DNA of 64,000 bases from Acanthamoeba sp. SK_2022b (taxonomy: Eukaryota; Discosea; Longamoebia; Acanthamoebidae): assembly GCA_027943245.1 (NCBI GenBank), contig JANDJZ010001751.1:219291-283290 (forward strand), written 5' to 3'. Shown piece after piece: positions 43,081 through 51,693 of this stretch. The first letter of the stretch is position 1; each line of letters opens with the position of its first letter. The notes beneath the pieces were generated by a model. It saw nothing but the letters and a program-made list of their open reading frames with translations. It had not been told where the DNA came from and did not search any database. The position numbers were made by a program, and so were the translations under genes.

Positions 43081-43384
43081 GGGACACCTTAACTTTGTCA
43101 GAAAAATTACAAAATTCTAAAAACCGGCCAATTATGCCCGATCTTCACTGTTCTCACTAAATAAATGTCAATTTTACGCGACCAGGGTCACTGAATGCCC
43201 CGCCTCGGCCGGACATTGTGGCTTAACATCTTATCGTCATGTCATATCGGCATAATTTTAGCGGGTATTGTGCCATTGCTCAATCTATACGCAGAGAAGT
43301 TTAGATGTCCAGATGTATTGACGTCTATCAATCCTGCGATTACTCTTTAGGCCTCATTCACCGAACCGAGAGCCGAGCGAGCCC
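43081..43384. promoter_or_regulatory. metJ / metB regulatory region with met boxes
   Basis: A tandem array of 8-base met boxes lies at 43303-43326: AGATGTCC, AGATGTAT, TGACGTCT, followed by a weaker ATCAATCC (consensus AGACGTCT). MetJ dimers bind such adjacent boxes cooperatively. The region is AT-rich and holds the divergent promoters. No further gene is seen. Confidence 0.85.
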
Positions 43385-44545
43385 ATGACGCGTAAACCAG
43401 CCACGATTGCCGTACGCAGCGGCCTGAACGACGACGAACAGTATGGCTGCGTTGTCCCGCCGATTCATCTGTCCAGCACCTATAACTTTACCGACTTCAA
43501 CCAACCCCGAGCCCATGATTACTCGCGCCGCGGCAACCCGACGCGCGACGTGGTGCAACGCGCGTTGGCGGAGCTGGAAGGCGGCGCCGGCGCGGTGATG
43601 ACCGGCAGCGGGATGTCGGCGATCCATCTGGTGACCACCGTGCTGCTGAAGCCGGGCGATCTGCTGGTGGCGCCGCACGACTGCTACGGCGGCAGCTATC
43701 GGTTGTTCGACAGCCTGAGCAAGCGCGGCGCCTATCGCGTGCTGTTCGTCGATCAGGGTAATGAAGAAGCCCTGCAGCAGGCGCTGGCGCAAAAGCCGAA
43801 GCTGGTGCTGATTGAAAGCCCCAGCAATCCGCTGCTGCGGGTGGTGGACATCGCGGCGATCTGCGCCGCCGCACACGCGGCGGGCGCGTTGACGGTGGTG
43901 GACAACACCTTCCTCAGCCCGGCCCTGCAACAGCCGATCGAACTCGGTGCCGATCTGGTGGTCCATTCTTGCACCAAATACCTGAACGGGCATTCGGACG
44001 TGGTGGCCGGCGCGGTGATTGCCAAAGATCCCGAGCTGGCGGTTGAATTGGCCTGGTGGGCGAACAATATCGGGGTGACCGGCGGCGCGTTCGACAGCTA
44101 TCTGCTGCTGCGCGGCATGCGCACGCTCTCGCCGCGCATCAAGGCGGCGCAGCAAAACGCCGAAGCGATTGTCGGCTATTTACAGCAGCAACCGCTGGTG
44201 AAAAAGCTGTATCATCCTTCCCTGCCGGAAAACCCGGGGCATGAGATCGCCCGCCGGCAGCAGCGCGGCTTCGGCGCGATGCTGAGTTTTGAACTGGACG
44301 GCGATGAAGCGGTGCTGCGCCGTTTTCTCTCTGCCCTTGAGCTCTTTACTCTGGCAGAATCGCTGGGCGGCGTAGAAAGCCTGATCTCGCATGCAGCGAC
44401 CATGACCCACGCCGGCATGGCGGCGGAGGCGCGGGCAGCGGCCGGCATCTCCGAGAGCCTGCTGCGCATTTCCGTGGGTATTGAAGACAGTGAAGATTTG
44501 ATTGCCGATCTGGAACGCGCTTTCCAGGCGGCGGCAACGAGGTAA
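43385..44545 (+). CDS. metB: Cystathionine gamma-synthase
   Basis: This 386-residue PLP enzyme joins O-succinylhomoserine and cysteine to cystathionine. The PLP lysine is K198 in SCTKYLNGHSD; YSRRGNPTRD near 46-55 and the SLGGVESLI stretch near 330 are typical of the Cys/Met metabolism family. It is 2 bases before metL and downstream of met boxes, so metBL is a MetJ-controlled operon. Confidence 0.96.
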   Translation: MTRKPATIAVRSGLNDDEQYGCVVPPIHLSSTYNFTDFNQPRAHDYSRRGNPTRDVVQRALAELEGGAGAVMTGSGMSAIHLVTTVLLKPGDLLVAPHDCYGGSYRLFDSLSKRGAYRVLFVDQGNEEALQQALAQKPKLVLIESPSNPLLRVVDIAAICAAAHAAGALTVVDNTFLSPALQQPIELGADLVVHSCTKYLNGHSDVVAGAVIAKDPELAVELAWWANNIGVTGGAFDSYLLLRGMRTLSPRIKAAQQNAEAIVGYLQQQPLVKKLYHPSLPENPGHEIARRQQRGFGAMLSFELDGDEAVLRRFLSALELFTLAESLGGVESLISHAATMTHAGMAAEARAAAGISESLLRISVGIEDSEDLIADLERAFQAAATR

Positions 44546-44547
44546 GC

Positions 44548-46983
44548 ATGAATGCAATTGCTGTAGCAGGGCCGGTGAGCGGGCGTCAACTGCACAAGTT
44601 TGGCGGCAGCAGTCTGGCGGATGTGAAGTGTTATCTGCGTGTGGCCGGGATTATGGCGGAATACAGCCAGCCGGGCGACATGATGGTGGTATCGGCCGCC
44701 GGCAGTACCACCAACCAGTTGATCAACTGGCTGAAGCTCAGCCAGAGCGATCGCCTGTCTGCGCACCAGGTGCAGCAGACGTTGCGTCGTTATCATAGCG
44801 ATCTTATCAGTGGCCTGCTGCCGCCGGAAAGCGCCGAGCCGCTGATCGCCGAGTTCATTCAGGATCTGGAACGTCTGGCGGTGCTGCTGGACGGCAAAGT
44901 CGACGAGGTGTGCTATGCCGAAGTGGTCGGGCACGGCGAGATCTGGTCGGCGCGCCTGATGGCGGCGGTGCTCAACCACCTGGATATGCAGGCGGCCTGG
45001 CTGGATGCGCGTGATTTCCTGCGCGCCGAGCGCGCCGCGCAGCCGCAGGTGGATGAAGGCCGTTCTTATCCGCTGTTGCAACAATTGTTGGCCCAACATC
45101 CGGGCAAGCGCCTGGTGGTGACCGGCTTCATTTCGCGCAACGACGCCGGGGAAACCGTGCTGTTGGGGCGCAACGGCAGCGACTACTCTGCCACTCAGGT
45201 CGGCGCGTTGGCCGGCGCGGCGCGCGTCACCATCTGGAGCGACGTGGCCGGGGTATACAGCGCCGACCCGCGCAAGGTGAAAGACGCCTGCCTGCTGCCG
45301 CTGCTGCGCCTGGACGAAGCCAGCGAGCTGGCGCGCCTGGCGGCGCCGGTGCTGCATACCCGCACCCTGCAGCCGGTCTCCGGCAGCGATATCGATCTTC
45401 AGCTGCGCTGCAGCTACCAGCCGGAGCAGGGCTCGACACGCATCGAGCGCGTATTGGCGTCCGGCACTGGCGCCAAGATTGTCACCAGCCACGATGACGT
45501 GTGTCTGATTGAGCTGCACGTCGCCGCTCAGCACGACTTCAAATTGGCGCAGAAAGAGTTGGATCTGGTGCTCAAGCGCGCACAGATCAAACCGCTGGCG
45601 GTGGGCATCCATCCTGACCGCAATCGGATACAGCTGTGCTACACCTCCGAGGTGGTCAACAGCGCGCTGGCGACCCTGCAGGCCTCGGCGCTGCCGGGTG
45701 AACTGCACCTGCGCGAAGGGTTGGCGCTGGTGGCGATGGTCGGCGCCGGGGTATGCAAGAACCCGCTGCACAGCCACCGTTTCTATCAGCAACTGAAAGA
45801 TCAGCCGGTTGAGTTTATCTGGCAGGCCGAAGATGGCATCAGCCTGGTGGCGGTATTGCGCCAGGGGCCGACCGCGCTGCTGATTCAGGGGCTGCACCAA
45901 AGCCTGTTCCGCGCCGAGAAGCGTATCGGTCTGGTGCTGTTCGGCAAGGGCAACATCGGGTCGCGCTGGCTGGAGCTGTTCGCCCGTGAGCAGACCAATA
46001 TCTCCGCGCGCAGCGGTTTCGAATTTATCCTGGCGGGGGTGGTGGACAGCCGCCGCAGCCTGCTGAACTACGACGGGCTGGACGCCAGCCGTGCATTGGC
46101 GTTCTTTGAGGACGAGGCGCAGGAACTCGACGAAGAGTCGCTGTTCCTGTGGATGCGCGCGCACCCGTTCGACGATCTGGTGGTGCTCGACGTGACCGCC
46201 AGCGAAGAGCTGGCCGGACAGTATCTGGATTTCGCCAGCTACGGTTTCCACGTGATCAGCGCCAACAAGCTGGCGGGTGCCTCGTGCAGCGATACCTATC
46301 GCCAAATTCGCGACGCCTTCGCCAAAACCGGCCGCCACTGGCTGTATAACGCCACCGTCGGCGCCGGGCTGCCGGTCAACCATACGGTGCGCGATCTGCG
46401 CGACAGCGGCGACAGCATTTTGGCAATCAGCGGCATCTTCTCCGGCACGCTTTCCTGGCTGTTCTTGCAGTATGACGGCACGGTGCCGTTTACCGAACTG
46501 GTGGATCAGGCCTGGCAGCAGGGGCTGACCGAACCGGATCCGCGGGTCGATCTCTCCGGTCAGGACGTGATGCGCAAGCTGGTGATCCTGGCGCGCGAAG
46601 CGGGCTACGACATCGAACCGAACCAGGTGCGGGTCGAGTCGCTGGTGCCGGCGGGCTGCGAGCTGGGCTCCGTCGATCAGTTCTTCGAGAACGGCGAGGC
46701 GCTGAACCAGCAGATGCAGCAGCGCTTTGAGGCCGCCAGCGAAATGGGCCTGGTGCTGCGCCACGTGGCGCGTTTCGACGCCAACGGCAAGGCGCGGGTC
46801 GGCGTGGAGGCGGTGCGTCCTGAGCATCCGCTGGCCTCGCTGCTGCCGTGCGACAACGTGTTCGCCATCGAAAGCCGCTGGTATCGCGATAATCCGCTAG
46901 TGATCCGCGGGCCGGGCGCCGGCCGCGACGTGACCGCCGGCGCGATCCAGTCAGACCTTAACCGGTTGGCACAGCTGCTTTAA
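44548..46983 (+). CDS. metL: Bifunctional aspartokinase II / homoserine dehydrogenase II
   Basis: This 811-residue fusion catalyses the first and third steps of the aspartate pathway toward homoserine. The kinase part starts LHKFGGSSLAD (15-25); the homoserine dehydrogenase part has a nucleotide fold with LFGKGNIGSRWLEL (about 470) and the SANKLAG and GIFSGTLSW stretches. The methionine-pathway isozyme is not feedback-inhibited but is repressed through MetJ, in line with its place after metB. Confidence 0.97.
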   Translation: MNAIAVAGPVSGRQLHKFGGSSLADVKCYLRVAGIMAEYSQPGDMMVVSAAGSTTNQLINWLKLSQSDRLSAHQVQQTLRRYHSDLISGLLPPESAEPLIAEFIQDLERLAVLLDGKVDEVCYAEVVGHGEIWSARLMAAVLNHLDMQAAWLDARDFLRAERAAQPQVDEGRSYPLLQQLLAQHPGKRLVVTGFISRNDAGETVLLGRNGSDYSATQVGALAGAARVTIWSDVAGVYSADPRKVKDACLLPLLRLDEASELARLAAPVLHTRTLQPVSGSDIDLQLRCSYQPEQGSTRIERVLASGTGAKIVTSHDDVCLIELHVAAQHDFKLAQKELDLVLKRAQIKPLAVGIHPDRNRIQLCYTSEVVNSALATLQASALPGELHLREGLALVAMVGAGVCKNPLHSHRFYQQLKDQPVEFIWQAEDGISLVAVLRQGPTALLIQGLHQSLFRAEKRIGLVLFGKGNIGSRWLELFAREQTNISARSGFEFILAGVVDSRRSLLNYDGLDASRALAFFEDEAQELDEESLFLWMRAHPFDDLVVLDVTASEELAGQYLDFASYGFHVISANKLAGASCSDTYRQIRDAFAKTGRHWLYNATVGAGLPVNHTVRDLRDSGDSILAISGIFSGTLSWLFLQYDGTVPFTELVDQAWQQGLTEPDPRVDLSGQDVMRKLVILAREAGYDIEPNQVRVESLVPAGCELGSVDQFFENGEALNQQMQQRFEAASEMGLVLRHVARFDANGKARVGVEAVRPEHPLASLLPCDNVFAIESRWYRDNPLVIRGPGAGRDVTAGAIQSDLNRLAQLL

Positions 46984-47134
46984 TCCTCTGCGGGCGCGGG
47001 TTCACCGCGCCCCTTTGCTTTTCCTGCCATACTTATCCCTGCCGCCGTCATGAAATTCCCTCGTTGAGCGGGTGAAGATTAATCATCTTATTCCCCTCAT
47101 TTTCCTGTTGACTCTTTAGCCAACATGCGGCATT

Positions 47135-47166
47135 TTCTATCTAGACGTCTAAACGTATAGACGCTC
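47135..47166 (+). promoter_or_regulatory. MetJ boxes before metF
   Basis: Tandem 8-base boxes: a perfect AGACGTCT (47143-47150), then AAACGTAT (47151-47158) and AGACGCTC (47159-47166), with a weaker TTCTATCT on the left. They lie 45-70 bases before the metF start. Confidence 0.9.
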
Positions 47167-47190
47167 ATCAAAATGAAATAAAAACAGTGA

Positions 47191-48108
<918 letters not shown>

Positions 48109-48124
48109 CAGGCTTGTTCCATTG

Positions 48125-48161
48125 AAAAAGGGCGTCGCTTTACCGCGGCGCCCTTTTTTTG
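48125..48161 (+). terminator. Intrinsic terminator after metF
   Basis: A GGGCG..CGC / GCG..GCGCCC stem (about 48130-48153) is preceded by AAAAA and followed by seven T. It is the last recognisably chromosomal element and marks the left shoulder of the mobile element. Confidence 0.85.
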
Positions 48162-48337
48162 TTTCACGATGACTCCAGCCCGGTAGTTCGCTGGACTGCG
48201 CCGTAGCTAGATACAGCAGGTTTATCAATAACTTACGCGCGTCCATCATATGCCGGTGCTTTCTGAAACTTGACCCGGTTTTCCCTCGCGCCGCTCCTAT
48301 CTGGCTCCTGGAATCCGGGTTGTTCCGAGGAGTCATC
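48162..48337. other. Probable left end of the ICE (attL region)
   Basis: This non-coding stretch lies between the metF terminator and the integrase start, at the point where sequence character changes to high G+C. It holds a TCCAGC (48174-48179) / GCTGGA (48190-48195) inverted repeat. The published core for Tn4371-type elements is TTTTTCAT; near matches here are TTTTTCAA on the minus strand of 48122-48129 and GTTTCACG at 48161-48168. The exact joint cannot be fixed without the right end. Confidence 0.5.
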
Positions 48338-49537
48338 ATGGCAAAGATCAAGCTCACCAAGACCGCCGTGGAGTCGGCCCAACCCCAGGCCAAGGATGTT
48401 GAACTGCGGGATACCGTGGTGCCCGGCTTCCTGTGCAAGATTACCCCGACCGGCCGCCGGGTGTTCATGCTCCAGTACCGCACGAACTCCGGCCAGCCCC
48501 GCAAGCCCTCGCTGGGGCTGTACGGGGAGCTGACCGTCGAACAGGCACGAGTCAAGGCACAGGACTGGCTGGCCGAGGTTCGCCGGGGCGGCGACCCCGG
48601 CGGCGCCAAGGCCGAGGCGCGCAAGGCGCCCACGATGGCCGAGTTGTGCAAGAAGTTCATGGAGGACTACTCCAAGAAGCGCAACAAGCCCAGCACGCAG
48701 GACGGCTATCAGGGCGTCATAGACCGCAACATCATCCCGCTGCTGGGCCGCAAGAAGGTGCATGACGTGAAGCGGCCCGACATTGCCGGGCTGATGGAGA
48801 AACTGGCCTACAAGCCGACCGAGGCGAACAAGACCTTCGGCGTGCTGCGCAAGATGTTCAACCTGGCCGAAGTGTGGGGCTACCGCCCGGACGGCACGAA
48901 CCCGTGCCGCCACGTCCCCATGTACCCGCCGGGCAAGGAAACCCGGCTCATCGTGGACGAGGAAATGGTGCGGATCTTCCGCCAGTTGGAGAAGCTGGAG
49001 GCGGAGGGGCTGGAGAACTACGTCATCCCGCTGGCGATCCGGCTGCAATTCGAGTTCGCCGCCCGGCGCTCCGAAATCTGCCCGCTCGAATGGAGCTGGC
49101 TGGACTTCGAGAACCGGCGCGTGGTGTGGCCCGACAGCAAGGTCGGCGGCATTTCCAAGCCCATGAGCGAGGAAGCCTATCGGCTGCTTTCGACGGCGCC
49201 GCGCCGGGAGGGCTGCCCCTACGTCCTGCCATCGCCGAACGACCCGGCCAAGCACCTGACCTTTGGCGAGCACTATGGCGGCTGGTGCCGGGTGCTCAAG
49301 GCCGCCGGCGTCCCGCACGTCGGCACGCACGGCATCCGCCATCGCTCGACGACCGACATTGCCAATTCGGGCGTGCCGACCAAAGTGGGCATGAAGCTGA
49401 CGGGCCACAAGACCGTAGCGATGTTCATGCACTACGTCCACACCGAGGACAAGCCGGTGCGCGATGCGGCCGAACTGGTGGCCAGCCGGCGCCAGGCCAT
49501 CACGGGCGCACGCCAGCTTGCGGAGGCGGCGGCATGA
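48338..49537 (+). CDS. int: Tyrosine-family site-specific integrase of a Tn4371-like ICE
   Basis: This 399-residue tyrosine recombinase would integrate and excise the element. Layout: N-terminal arm-binding domain opening MAKIKLTKTAVESAQ (1-75), SAM-like core-binding domain (about 98-185) and catalytic domain with the first Arg in AARRSEI (243 or 244), H331-x2-R334 (HGIRH), H357 (GHKT) and nucleophile Y366 (FMHYVH). The ATG at 48338 has GAGGAG upstream. From memory it closely resembles the Tn4371 integrase. It overlaps the next gene by ATGA. Confidence 0.92.
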   Translation: MAKIKLTKTAVESAQPQAKDVELRDTVVPGFLCKITPTGRRVFMLQYRTNSGQPRKPSLGLYGELTVEQARVKAQDWLAEVRRGGDPGGAKAEARKAPTMAELCKKFMEDYSKKRNKPSTQDGYQGVIDRNIIPLLGRKKVHDVKRPDIAGLMEKLAYKPTEANKTFGVLRKMFNLAEVWGYRPDGTNPCRHVPMYPPGKETRLIVDEEMVRIFRQLEKLEAEGLENYVIPLAIRLQFEFAARRSEICPLEWSWLDFENRRVVWPDSKVGGISKPMSEEAYRLLSTAPRREGCPYVLPSPNDPAKHLTFGEHYGGWCRVLKAAGVPHVGTHGIRHRSTTDIANSGVPTKVGMKLTGHKTVAMFMHYVHTEDKPVRDAAELVASRRQAITGARQLAEAAA

Positions 49538-50598
49538 ACACGCGCCGGTCATCCGCAGCATCGTCCACAGCGCCTTCGGCGCTGCTGGGCGACATTCGGG
49601 CACTGATCGAGGCGGCGCGCAAGCGCGCCGCCTCGACGGTGAATAGCGAGCTGACGATGCTCTATTGGCGCATCGGCCAGCGCATCCGCACGCAGGTCTT
49701 GGACGGGCGCCGGGGCGCTTATGGCAAGGAAGTCCTGCCCACCCTGGCGGCGCAGTTGGTGAAGGAGTACGGCGGCAGCTTTGCCGAGCAGAACCTGCGC
49801 CGCATGGTGCAGTTCGCGGCCACCTTCCCCGACGAGCAGATTCTCGTATCACTGATACGAGAATTGAGCTGGACGCACTTCATCGCCCTGATCCCGCTGA
49901 AAGACCCGCTCCAGCGGGACTACTACGCACAGATGGCGAGCACCGAACGCTGGAGCGTGCGGACGCTGCGCGAGCGCATCGACTCGATGTTGTACGAGCG
50001 CACGGCGCTGTCTCAAAAGCCGGGCGAGACGATCGCACAGGAGTTGGCGAAGATGCGCGATGCGCAGCGAATGTCGCCCGCCCTGGTCATGCGCGACCCC
50101 TACATCCTCGACTTCCTGGGGCTGCGGGACACTTGGCAAGAAGGCGACTTGGAGGCGGCGATCATCCGCGAAATGGAGTCGTTCTTGTTGGAGCTGGGCG
50201 CGGGTTTCAGCTTCGTGGCCCGGCAGAAGCGCATCCAGATCGACGGCGAGGATTTCCACCTCGACCTGCTGTTTTACAACCGCAAGCTGCGGCGGCTGGT
50301 GGCAGTGGAGTTGAAGGTCGGCGAGTTCAAGGCAGCTTTCAAGGGACAGATGGAGCTTTATCTTCGCTGGCTGGACAAGCACGAACGGGAGCCGGAGGAA
50401 GCCTCGCCGCTGGGGATCATCCTTTGCACCGGCAAGAAGCGCGAGCAGATCGAATTGCTGGAGTTGGACAAGTCGGGCATCCACGTCGCCGAGTACCTGA
50501 CCGCCTTGCCGCCGAGGGGCGTGCTGGTGGAGCGGCTGCAACAAGCAACGCAACGGGCGCGGTTGCAGATCGAGCAGCGCAAGACCGACAACGAGTAG
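49534..50598 (+). CDS. DUF1016/YhcG-type PD-(D/E)XK nuclease
   Basis: This 354-residue protein has the DUF1016 N-terminal domain (about 15-165; LYWRIGQRI, then FSEQNLRRM-like SFAEQNLRRMVQFA) and a C-terminal PD-(D/E)XK nuclease fold with D244 (DLLFYN), E259 and K261 (AVELK), then the conserved GQMELYLRW. The ATG at 49534 overlaps the int stop as ATGA with CGGAGG before it, so it is translated with the integrase. Roles proposed for such proteins include recombination and defence; a role in element excision or stabilisation is inference from the coupling. Confidence 0.88.
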   Translation: MNTRRSSAASSTAPSALLGDIRALIEAARKRAASTVNSELTMLYWRIGQRIRTQVLDGRRGAYGKEVLPTLAAQLVKEYGGSFAEQNLRRMVQFAATFPDEQILVSLIRELSWTHFIALIPLKDPLQRDYYAQMASTERWSVRTLRERIDSMLYERTALSQKPGETIAQELAKMRDAQRMSPALVMRDPYILDFLGLRDTWQEGDLEAAIIREMESFLLELGAGFSFVARQKRIQIDGEDFHLDLLFYNRKLRRLVAVELKVGEFKAAFKGQMELYLRWLDKHEREPEEASPLGIILCTGKKREQIELLELDKSGIHVAEYLTALPPRGVLVERLQQATQRARLQIEQRKTDNE

Positions 50599-50950
50599 TC
50601 CTGTCTCAAGCAGTCGGGCGTCCCGGCGTGCCGCCGTCGCGCTGTCGTGCTGCGCATCGAGCCTCGCTGCGCGAGTCTCGCCCCTGTCGGGCTTCCATCA
50701 CTGACGCCTCCGGCCCGGCTCGCTGATCCGCGCCTGCGCGCTTCGCTTGCCAAAAACCCGCGTGCGTGGGGTGGTGTGAGGGGGCGGTCTTGCTGTGTCC
50801 CTTCACCGTATCACGGCGTTCTCGCCGTGCAAGGGCTGCGCGCGCCTTGCGCGCTTGCGTCCTGGCGGCCGTCTGCGACCCCTGACTGCTGCGCTGCGCC
50901 GTGAGGGCGACGGTTCCGGGCAATTCCGCCCTTGCAACCGGAGAACCGTC
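50599..50950. repeat. Intergenic repeat block A (ICE)
   Basis: These 352 bases contain no convincing gene. From about 50641 they closely match block C (54200-54335), and from about 50700 to 50950 they match block B (53028-53272) at most positions, including the spacing up to the next start codon. All share the core GCGCGCTTCGCTTGCC, here at 50736-50751. Confidence 0.8.
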
Positions 50951-51343
50951 ATGAACGACAAATCACACGTTTCCCTCGAACAGCACGTTTGCCTGGTCTG
51001 CGGCACGGCGTTCGACACCGGCGCGATCCTGCTGGACAAGCGCCTGCGCGCGTGCATGGAGCGCCACACGGCGACCGGCTGGGGCCTGTGCCCCGAGCAT
51101 CAGAAGCTGGCCGACGATGGCTTTGTCGCGCTGGTCGAATGCGATCCGCAGCGCAGCGGGTCGCAGGCTGGCGGGCGCATGAAGCCCGAGCAGGCATACC
51201 GGACCGGCCGGCTGGCCCATCTGCGGCGCACGGTGTTCGCGCAGGTGTTCAACGTGCCGATCGCGGACGAGCAGGCTTGCGTGTTCGTTGAGCCTGGCGT
51301 GATCGAGCAGTTGCAGTCGATGACAGCGCCGGCGGCGGGCTGA
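50951..51343 (+). CDS. Small Cys-rich ICE protein, function unknown
   Basis: This 130-residue soluble protein has a CLVC pair at residues 14-17, a further Cys in RACMERH and a CPEH, which together could form a zinc ribbon. I do not recognise a named function, although similar proteins are common in Tn4371-like elements. The ATG has GGAGAA upstream. It stands alone between two non-coding spacers and upstream of the metal-resistance pair. Confidence 0.75.
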   Translation: MNDKSHVSLEQHVCLVCGTAFDTGAILLDKRLRACMERHTATGWGLCPEHQKLADDGFVALVECDPQRSGSQAGGRMKPEQAYRTGRLAHLRRTVFAQVFNVPIADEQACVFVEPGVIEQLQSMTAPAAG

Positions 51344-51391
51344 TTGCGTCGTGCGGCCTTCGGTGCGTCGCTCCTTCGCGGGCGGCGCACA

Positions 51392-51426
51392 TTTTCATAT
51401 CCCCCCAGGGGGGATACAATTGCCAC
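51392..51426 (+). promoter_or_regulatory. CsoR/RcnR-type operator inside its promoter spacer
   Basis: A -35-like TTTTCA (51392-51397) and a -10 TACAAT (51415-51420) are 17 bases apart. A perfect 19-base palindrome, TATCCCCCC-A-GGGGGGATA (51398-51416), fills the spacer. A/T-flanked G-tracts of this kind are the operators of CsoR, RcnR and InrS repressors. The -10 lies 6 bases before the sensor gene's ATG, so the transcript is predicted to be leaderless. Confidence 0.85.
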
Positions 51427-51684
51427 ATGAACGCGACACACAAGCACTCAACCCATCCCGATCTCGTGAAGCGGCTGAAACGCGCCGATGGTCATCTTCG
51501 GCACGTCATAGGGATGATCGAAAGTGGCGAATCCTGTCTCGACATCGCCCGCCAGCTCGCGGCGGTGGAAAGCGCGGTGACGGCCGCAAAGCGCGTCCTG
51601 ATCCACGACCACATCGACCATTGCCTGGCCCATGACGAAGACTCCGTTTTGACCGAAATGAAGGCACTGACCAAACTGCTCTGA
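51427..51684 (+). CDS. Metal-sensing repressor, CsoR/RcnR family, InrS-like
   Basis: This 85-residue DUF156 protein has the three-helix fold (HPDLVKRLKRADGHLRHVIGMIE ...). Aligning the fingerprint positions gives W-X-Y-Z = H5, C37, H62, C66, with spacings 32, 25 and 4. That H-C-H-C set differs from RcnR (H-C-H-H) and classical CsoR (x-C-H-C) and equals the nickel sensor InrS of Synechocystis. It sits 9 bases before an exporter gene with a histidine tail. Nickel sensing and derepression of the pair are inferred. No Shine-Dalgarno precedes the ATG. Confidence 0.85.
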   Translation: MNATHKHSTHPDLVKRLKRADGHLRHVIGMIESGESCLDIARQLAAVESAVTAAKRVLIHDHIDHCLAHDEDSVLTEMKALTKLL

Positions 51685-51693
51685 GGCCCGCCG

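Noticed and set aside
44212..46827. 871-codon open frame on the minus strand
   Set aside because: It lies antisense to metB and metL, has His/Gln/Arg-rich composition typical of a shadow frame and no ribosome site.
48113..48129. attL placed at the TTTTTCAA-like sequence before the metF terminator
   Set aside because: That would put the metF terminator inside the element; the terminator looks chromosomal, so the joint is more likely to its right.
49534..50598. DUF1016 nuclease as part of a restriction-modification system
   Set aside because: No methyltransferase or specificity subunit lies nearby; the only coupled gene is the integrase.
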